From NCBI GenBank assembly GCA_025056835.1, contig JANWVS010000019.1, positions 1-11,503 of the forward strand: DNA of 11,503 nt, given 5' to 3'. This document shows, in pieces, positions 7,559 through 11,503 of the stretch; position 1 is the stretch's first letter, and each line of letters begins with the position of its first letter. The translations under genes and the position numbers were made by a program. The notes below the pieces were generated by a model. The model had not been told where the DNA came from. It saw only the letters and a program-made list of their open reading frames with translations, and searched no databases. The DNA is from Gemmataceae bacterium. Lineage in GTDB: Bacteria; Planctomycetota; Planctomycetia; Gemmatales; Gemmataceae.

Positions 7559-8392
7559 TCAGGATCGGCCGTGCGAAAACAACGCCGTGCGCAGAGACAG
7601 ACATTGTTCCATCAGCGCGGGTAGCTCGTCGAGCGGGATCATGTTGGGGCCGTCGCTGAGGGCTTCGTCCGGTCGCGGGTGCGTTTCGAGGAACACGCCA
7701 TCGCAGCCAACCGCCACGGCAGCGCGGGCCAGGTAGGGGATCATCCGCCGCTCGCCGCCGGTGCGATCGCCCAAGGCCGCCGGCTTCTGTACGCTGTGAG
7801 TGGCGTCGAAGATCACGGGACAGCCAAGAGCTTGCATCAGAGGGATAGCTCGCATGTCGTTGACCAACTGGCCGTAGCCAAAGGTCGTACCGCGTTCCGT
7901 GAGCACGACGTGGGGATTGCCCGCCTCGGTCATTTTGGCAACGACGTTTTTCATGTCCCACGGAGCCATAAACTGCCCCTTCTTGACGTTCACGGGCCGT
8001 CCGGTTCTGGCTGCGGCCAAAAGCAAATCGGTCTGTCGCGCCAAAAACGCCGGTATCTGGATCAGATCAACCACGGCGCCCGCAGCTTCGGCCTGCCAGC
8101 TTTCATGGATGTCCGTGGTAACCGGCAGGCCGGTCCGTTCCTTCACGGCGACCAGAGTCTTCAGCCCCTCGTGCAAGCCCGGCCCGCGAAACGATTTGAC
8201 CGAAGTACGATTCGCCTTATCAAATGAGGCCTTGAACACCAAGGGAACCTTGTGTTTCTCCGCCAGGGCCGCCAACCTTTCCGCCATCCAGAGCGTGAAG
8301 TCGTGGGACTCGATGACGCACGGCCCGACGATCCACAGCAAAGGTTGCCCGGTGCCACAGGCGAGGTGGGCGATGGTGACGATCCGTGTCAT
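7559..8392 (-). CDS. kdsA: 3-deoxy-8-phosphooctulonate synthase, metal-dependent class
   Basis: Condenses phosphoenolpyruvate with arabinose 5-phosphate to give Kdo-8-phosphate, an early cytosolic step of LPS inner-core synthesis. The start at 8392 gives 277 residues, near the 284 of E. coli, and is chosen because AAGGAG sits eight bases upstream. Longer in-frame starts reach to 8488 but add an Arg/Lys/Gln-rich tail foreign to the family. Signatures: IVGPCVIES at 21-29, [12 protein letters not shown] at 53-64, GLPVTTDIH at 88-96, [13 protein letters not shown] at 112-124, [10 protein letters not shown] at 135-144, and FDATHSVQ at 195-202. Cys25, His199, Glu236 and Asp247 have the same spacing as the Aquifex aeolicus metal ligands Cys11, His185, Glu222 and Asp233, which puts it in the metal-dependent class. 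E. coli KdsA has Asn at the Cys position. The gene lies 143 bases after the membrane protein gene and 71 before the lipoprotein start. Confidence 0.97.
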   Translation of the reverse strand: MTRIVTIAHLACGTGQPLLWIVGPCVIESHDFTLWMAERLAALAEKHKVPLVFKASFDKANRTSVKSFRGPGLHEGLKTLVAVKERTGLPVTTDIHESWQAEAAGAVVDLIQIPAFLARQTDLLLAAARTGRPVNVKKGQFMAPWDMKNVVAKMTEAGNPHVVLTERGTTFGYGQLVNDMRAIPLMQALGCPVIFDATHSVQKPAALGDRTGGERRMIPYLARAAVAVGCDGVFLETHPRPDEALSDGPNMIPLDELPALMEQCLSLRTALFSHGRS

Positions 8393-8400
8393 GCCGCTTT

Positions 8401-8406
8401 CTCCTT
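8401..8406 (-). promoter_or_regulatory. Ribosome binding site that fixes the kdsA start
   Basis: AAGGAG on the minus strand, eight bases before the ATG at 8392. This near-ideal site rules out the longer in-frame starts at 8488 and 8470. Confidence 0.85.
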
Positions 8407-8535
8407 CAGGGCCATCCGTTTTGTGCCAAACCTTCTTCTGCCGTTGGCGTCGAACGGTCGCCACAGTCATCTTAGCGCCCACGCCCAACCGCGAGAAGTG
8501 CGAACGTCGATTCGTTCAACCATTCGCGGTGTCGG

Positions 8536-10191
8536 TCACGGCGGCATAAACCGGTCGTCGAACGGATCCGGGTCGCGCGGCTGGGGCCGAAGACGATACG
8601 TTCCGGTGTGCTCGGGGGTGGCTGGGACGGCTTCGTCCACTTGAAACTCGCGGAGCACGCCGAGCACGCTTTCGGGAGTGTAGCCGGCCGGCTCGACCCA
8701 GGCCCAGGGATAACCACGGCCGGGTTGCAACTTCTCGCCCAACAGCGCCGTGACGAAAACGCGTCGTCCCTCGGCCAGTGCTGATTGCACGCGCTGCCGC
8801 AAGATGTCTTGACCCGCCTTGACATCGTGCGGTTGCTCGTGCAGCATCAACATATCCAAGGGCAGGATCTCAGCGTTAAGGAAGCGGCCGATCACGAATT
8901 CCTGATACGTTAGACTCAATTGGCTCGGCGCTATGATGAGGTCGTTCTCCTGGACAATTGCTGCCAATCGCACCGCACCTTGACGCTCGCGATTATGCCT
9001 CGCTTCAGGCCAGAGTTTGACGGCGACGTTGACCACGGCCACCCCAGCGACGACCACCACCAGCATGCCGCGAGCCACGCCGGGTGTCAGCCAAGCCGTC
9101 GCCGGCGGTTGATAGTCTGCCCAGATCCAGCCGGCGACCAACCAAGCGATCGGTACCAGAAACAGCCATCGTTCCGGGTCGGAAGGGAAGTAGGCAATGC
9201 CCATGCCGACAAAGGGGATGGCGACCAGGGAGGCCAAGGCCAGCACGCCGGTCCGCCGCCGCAAGGCGCAACCGCGCCAGGCAACCAACGCCGCCAATCC
9301 CAGGACGACCACCAAGCCGACCGCGTACCCGGCCGCGTAGAATTTCGTCAATTCCCAGGATGGGGGCAACCAGACAAACGTCCGCAACCAACCATAGGCG
9401 GCGCGGCCCAATCTTCCAGCGACTCCGAGCGCTGGTTCCGGGTCGGCGTGGGGCAGCAGACGCGTCAAATCGGGCGGCCAACCCGCCAGCAAAACCGCAA
9501 TCATCAAGCCGCCCAGCGCTACAGTGCCGACTGCCCAAAAGGCGCCGTGCCACGGCCGGTTCCGCGCTCGCAACCACAACACCGCGATTAGAAACGGCGC
9601 CAACAGCACGTTGGCAGCGTGCATGCCGACGGCCAAGACGAATAACCCGCCGGCCAGGACGCCACCGCGCGGCGTGGCGACATCCCAGTACCAACAGGCC
9701 GTGACTAAGGCAACATCGCACAGCAGCGCCGGCGCATAGGTTTCAATCGAACAACAACTCTGCATCACGCCATACGAGGCAAGCGTGCCTATGGCCGCAA
9801 TCCGGGCCAAGCCGACGTCTCGCAACAACGGCGCGAACAGCCCGCGCGCCAGCAGTAGATACAGAGCAGCACCGCAAGAGCACGAAACAATCGCGAAAGC
9901 ATCGAGCACCCAACTGCGCAAACCCACCGCGTCAAGCACGAGATAAAGGGCGCGCAATACCGCCGCGTACAGCGGGTGCTTAGCCACCATACCGTCCCGG
10001 AAACTGCGCTCGATGGCCCGCCCGGCGTGATACATGCCGTCGCCGTCCGGTGCGCATGGCCGAACGGCAACCAGCACGGCCAACACAGCTGCCGCCAACG
10101 CGACGTCGACGCCCCAGTTTCCTGGCGACGAAGCCCGCAAGCCGGGGATGCCGACAAGCAAATCTTTTTTTTGATTGCAATTGTCCGTCAT
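8536..10191 (-). CDS. Polytopic membrane protein, GT-C (GT39/DUF2723-like) glycosyltransferase candidate
   Basis: Encodes 551 residues from the ATG at 10191. About ten hydrophobic segments can be seen near residues 27-44, 96-116, 128-146, 155-169, 176-206, 216-237, 284-305, 315-334, 342-358 and 373-393, followed by a soluble C-terminal domain of about 155 residues. After the first membrane segment comes PDGDGMYHAG (48-57) and then KHPLY (71-75). An acidic first loop followed by His-Pro-x-Tyr resembles GT-C enzymes and DUF2723 proteins, which move sugars from lipid carriers on the outer face of the inner membrane (family knowledge). The donor and acceptor cannot be told. Position upstream of kdsA suggests an envelope glycan role (inference). 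No good ribosome binding site precedes 10191. An in-frame ATG at 10296 would add 35 residues but would overlap the divergent kinase gene, so it is less likely. It could also be a membrane protein of another function. Confidence 0.83.
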   Translation of the reverse strand: MTDNCNQKKDLLVGIPGLRASSPGNWGVDVALAAAVLAVLVAVRPCAPDGDGMYHAGRAIERSFRDGMVAKHPLYAAVLRALYLVLDAVGLRSWVLDAFAIVSCSCGAALYLLLARGLFAPLLRDVGLARIAAIGTLASYGVMQSCCSIETYAPALLCDVALVTACWYWDVATPRGGVLAGGLFVLAVGMHAANVLLAPFLIAVLWLRARNRPWHGAFWAVGTVALGGLMIAVLLAGWPPDLTRLLPHADPEPALGVAGRLGRAAYGWLRTFVWLPPSWELTKFYAAGYAVGLVVVLGLAALVAWRGCALRRRTGVLALASLVAIPFVGMGIAYFPSDPERWLFLVPIAWLVAGWIWADYQPPATAWLTPGVARGMLVVVVAGVAVVNVAVKLWPEARHNRERQGAVRLAAIVQENDLIIAPSQLSLTYQEFVIGRFLNAEILPLDMLMLHEQPHDVKAGQDILRQRVQSALAEGRRVFVTALLGEKLQPGRGYPWAWVEPAGYTPESVLGVLREFQVDEAVPATPEHTGTYRLRPQPRDPDPFDDRFMPP

Positions 10192-10238
10192 TGTGGTACG
10201 ATAGGCAGCAGTCAAGTTCCGTGGCAATGTTCGCCCCC

Positions 10239-10244
10239 AGGGGA
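10239..10244 (+). promoter_or_regulatory. Ribosome binding site of the kinase gene
   Basis: AGGGGA lies seven bases before the ATG at 10252 and supports this start over the in-frame ATG at 10387. The spacer to the divergent gene is only 60 bases (10192-10251), so promoters of the two genes must overlap each other or the coding ends. Confidence 0.7.
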
Positions 10245-10251
10245 CTCGCCC

Positions 10252-11503
10252 ATGTATACCGATCTCACCCATTTGAACGGTCAGCCAACCGTTCATTCAC
10301 TTCCCCAGGAAACGCCATCACGCGACGCCGAGGTCCCGGCCCGAGTGACCGCCTCGTGGTCGCCGCCAGCAACGCAAGACGGAAAAATGTGCGATCCGCC
10401 GCCAACTTATCCCAGCCCGTTCGGTCGCTACCTGCTCTTGGAGGAAATTGCTCGTGGCGGCATGGGAGTTGTGGTGCGTGCCTACGACACCAGACTGGGA
10501 CGTCAAGTGGCGCTGAAGTCGATCGTCGGCGGAAAACAATCCAGTAAGTCCGCGATGGAAAGATTTCACCAGGAAGCTATCGCCGTCGCTCGACTGAAAC
10601 ATCGCCATGTCATCCGGATTTTCGACGTCGGCGAGATTGGCGGTTGCCACTATTTCACAATGGATCTGGCCGAGCAAGGCAGTCTCCGCCGTCACATAGA
10701 AGCTCTCCAACAAGAGCCGCGGCGAGCCGTCGCAATCCTTGAAAAAGTGGCGCGTGCCATTCATTATGTCCACGAGCAGGGGCTTTTGCACCGTGATCTC
10801 AAGCCGGGCAACATTTTGCTTGACGCCGCCGGCGAGCCGATGATCAGCGACTTCGGTTTGGCCAAATCGTTGTTGTGGGACTTAGAGCTGACTCAATCCG
10901 GCAGCGCGTTAGGTACGCCGGCTTACATGGCACCCGAGCAAGCCGCGGGCGACCGCGCCAGGATCGGTCCAGCCAGCGACATTTGGGCGTGCGGCGTGAT
11001 TCTTTTCGAGTTGCTTGTGGGGCAGCGCCCGTTTCACAGCGACAGCCGGGAAGAGTTGTTGCGCGCCATTCAAGTGGATGAGGTTCCAACACCGCGCCAC
11101 CTGCGTCCGGATCTTGATCGCCGCTTGGAAGCGATCATTGTAAAGTGTCTGCAAAAAGAGCCTTCGAATCGCTATGCGTCGGCGGCGGCCTTGGCCGACG
11201 ATCTCGCCGCTTGGCTTCGCGGCGAACCAATCAAGGCCCGGCCTCCCGGGCGCTTTACCCTCGCTTGGCAGCGAATGCGCCGCCGACCATGGTTGGCCTG
11301 TGCCGCGGTTTTGCTGTCGACCGCTGCCGTAGCCGCGCCGTTCGGCTTACGTCAAATGGATCCCAATAGGCAACTGCATCCCATCGTCCAAGCGCTTAAA
11401 CGAAGAGAAGCCGTAACGTTGATCGGCCATCAAGACCAACCGCGTTGGTGGCGAAATCATGCAGGCCGCGGCGTTGCTACCGCGTTAGGCGACCTCGGAA
11501 GCT
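10252..11503 (+). CDS. Membrane-anchored Hanks-type Ser/Thr protein kinase, 3' end outside window
   Basis: The frame is open from the ATG at 10252 to the right edge: 417 codons plus one base. A Pro/Thr-rich leader of about 55 residues precedes a full kinase domain. The glycine loop is IARGGMGVV at 66-74, and the ATP-binding Lys89 is in VALK. The catalytic loop is HRDLKPGN at 180-187 with Asp182, DFG is at 200-202, and the activation segment ends GTPAYMAPE with APE at 227-229. DIWACGVILFELL follows at about 243-255. No catalytic residue is missing, so it should phosphorylate Ser/Thr. One hydrophobic segment at 347-366, preceded by basic RMRRRP, puts the kinase in the cytoplasm and the rest outside. 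The exported part begins about residue 367 and is cut after some 50 residues, so the sensed signal is unknown. The HRDLKPGN loop and a single span are common to bacterial PknB-like kinases, which are abundant in planctomycetes. Confidence 0.95.
   Translation, partial: MYTDLTHLNGQPTVHSLPQETPSRDAEVPARVTASWSPPATQDGKMCDPPPTYPSPFGRYLLLEEIARGGMGVVVRAYDTRLGRQVALKSIVGGKQSSKSAMERFHQEAIAVARLKHRHVIRIFDVGEIGGCHYFTMDLAEQGSLRRHIEALQQEPRRAVAILEKVARAIHYVHEQGLLHRDLKPGNILLDAAGEPMISDFGLAKSLLWDLELTQSGSALGTPAYMAPEQAAGDRARIGPASDIWACGVILFELLVGQRPFHSDSREELLRAIQVDEVPTPRHLRPDLDRRLEAIIVKCLQKEPSNRYASAAALADDLAAWLRGEPIKARPPGRFTLAWQRMRRRPWLACAAVLLSTAAVAAPFGLRQMDPNRQLHPIVQALKRREAVTLIGHQDQPRWWRNHAGRGVATALGDLGS

Noticed and set aside
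7488..7961. Up to 158 extra N-terminal codons on the lipoprotein frame
   Set aside because: Nearly all of this overlaps kdsA in another frame and reads as Arg/Ser/Pro-rich shadow. A signal peptide with lipobox starts only at 7487.
8393..8488. A 32-residue N-terminal extension of kdsA
   Set aside because: The strong AAGGAG site is placed for the ATG at 8392, and the extension is not like KdsA family N-termini.
10175..10202. Promoter for the kinase: TTGCAA, 16 bases, TACGAT
   Set aside because: Each box matches the sigma-70 consensus at only four of six positions, and the -35 lies inside the start of the divergent gene. Too weak to annotate.

Overview
The window looks like chromosomal DNA of a planctomycete or a close relative (inference). 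The grounds are moderately high GC, a secreted protein with an STN/secretin-type domain, a Hanks-type Ser/Thr kinase with one membrane span, a leucyl-tRNA synthetase longer than the usual bacterial enzyme, and a Kdo (LPS) biosynthesis gene beside large uncharacterised envelope proteins. There are seven credible genes, two of them cut by the window edges. I see no tRNA or rRNA gene, CRISPR array, transposase, integrase or recognisable defence system. This reads as core and envelope chromosome rather than a mobile region.

Layout. (1) 1-1052, minus strand: the 5' part of a secreted, coiled-coil protein ending in an STN-like domain. It runs off the left edge. (2) 1053-1485: a 433-base divergent spacer with no credible gene, holding two ribosome binding sites and weak inverted and direct repeats. 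(3) 1486-4470, plus: leuS, complete, with both active-site motifs and an intact editing site. (4) 4476-5171, minus: pxpA (LamB/YcsF family), convergent with leuS and only 5 bases from it. (5) 5397-7487, minus: a large predicted lipoprotein of unknown function. (6) 7559-8392, minus: kdsA of the metal-dependent class. (7) 8536-10191, minus: a polytopic membrane protein resembling GT-C glycosyltransferases. (8) 10252-11503, plus: a Ser/Thr protein kinase, divergent from gene 7 and cut by the right edge.

How they may work together. Genes 7, 6, 5 and 4 share the minus strand, with gaps of 143, 71 and 225 bases. Genes 7, 6 and 5 could form an envelope-directed unit: a membrane glycosyltransferase candidate, an enzyme making Kdo-8-phosphate for LPS, and a lipoprotein. 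Whether they are co-transcribed cannot be told from sequence alone. leuS is housekeeping. pxpA (5-oxoproline recycling) lacks its usual partners pxpB and pxpC inside the window. I found no clear candidate for a new biological system. The least explained parts are the lipoprotein, the left-edge secreted protein and the inserts in LeuRS.
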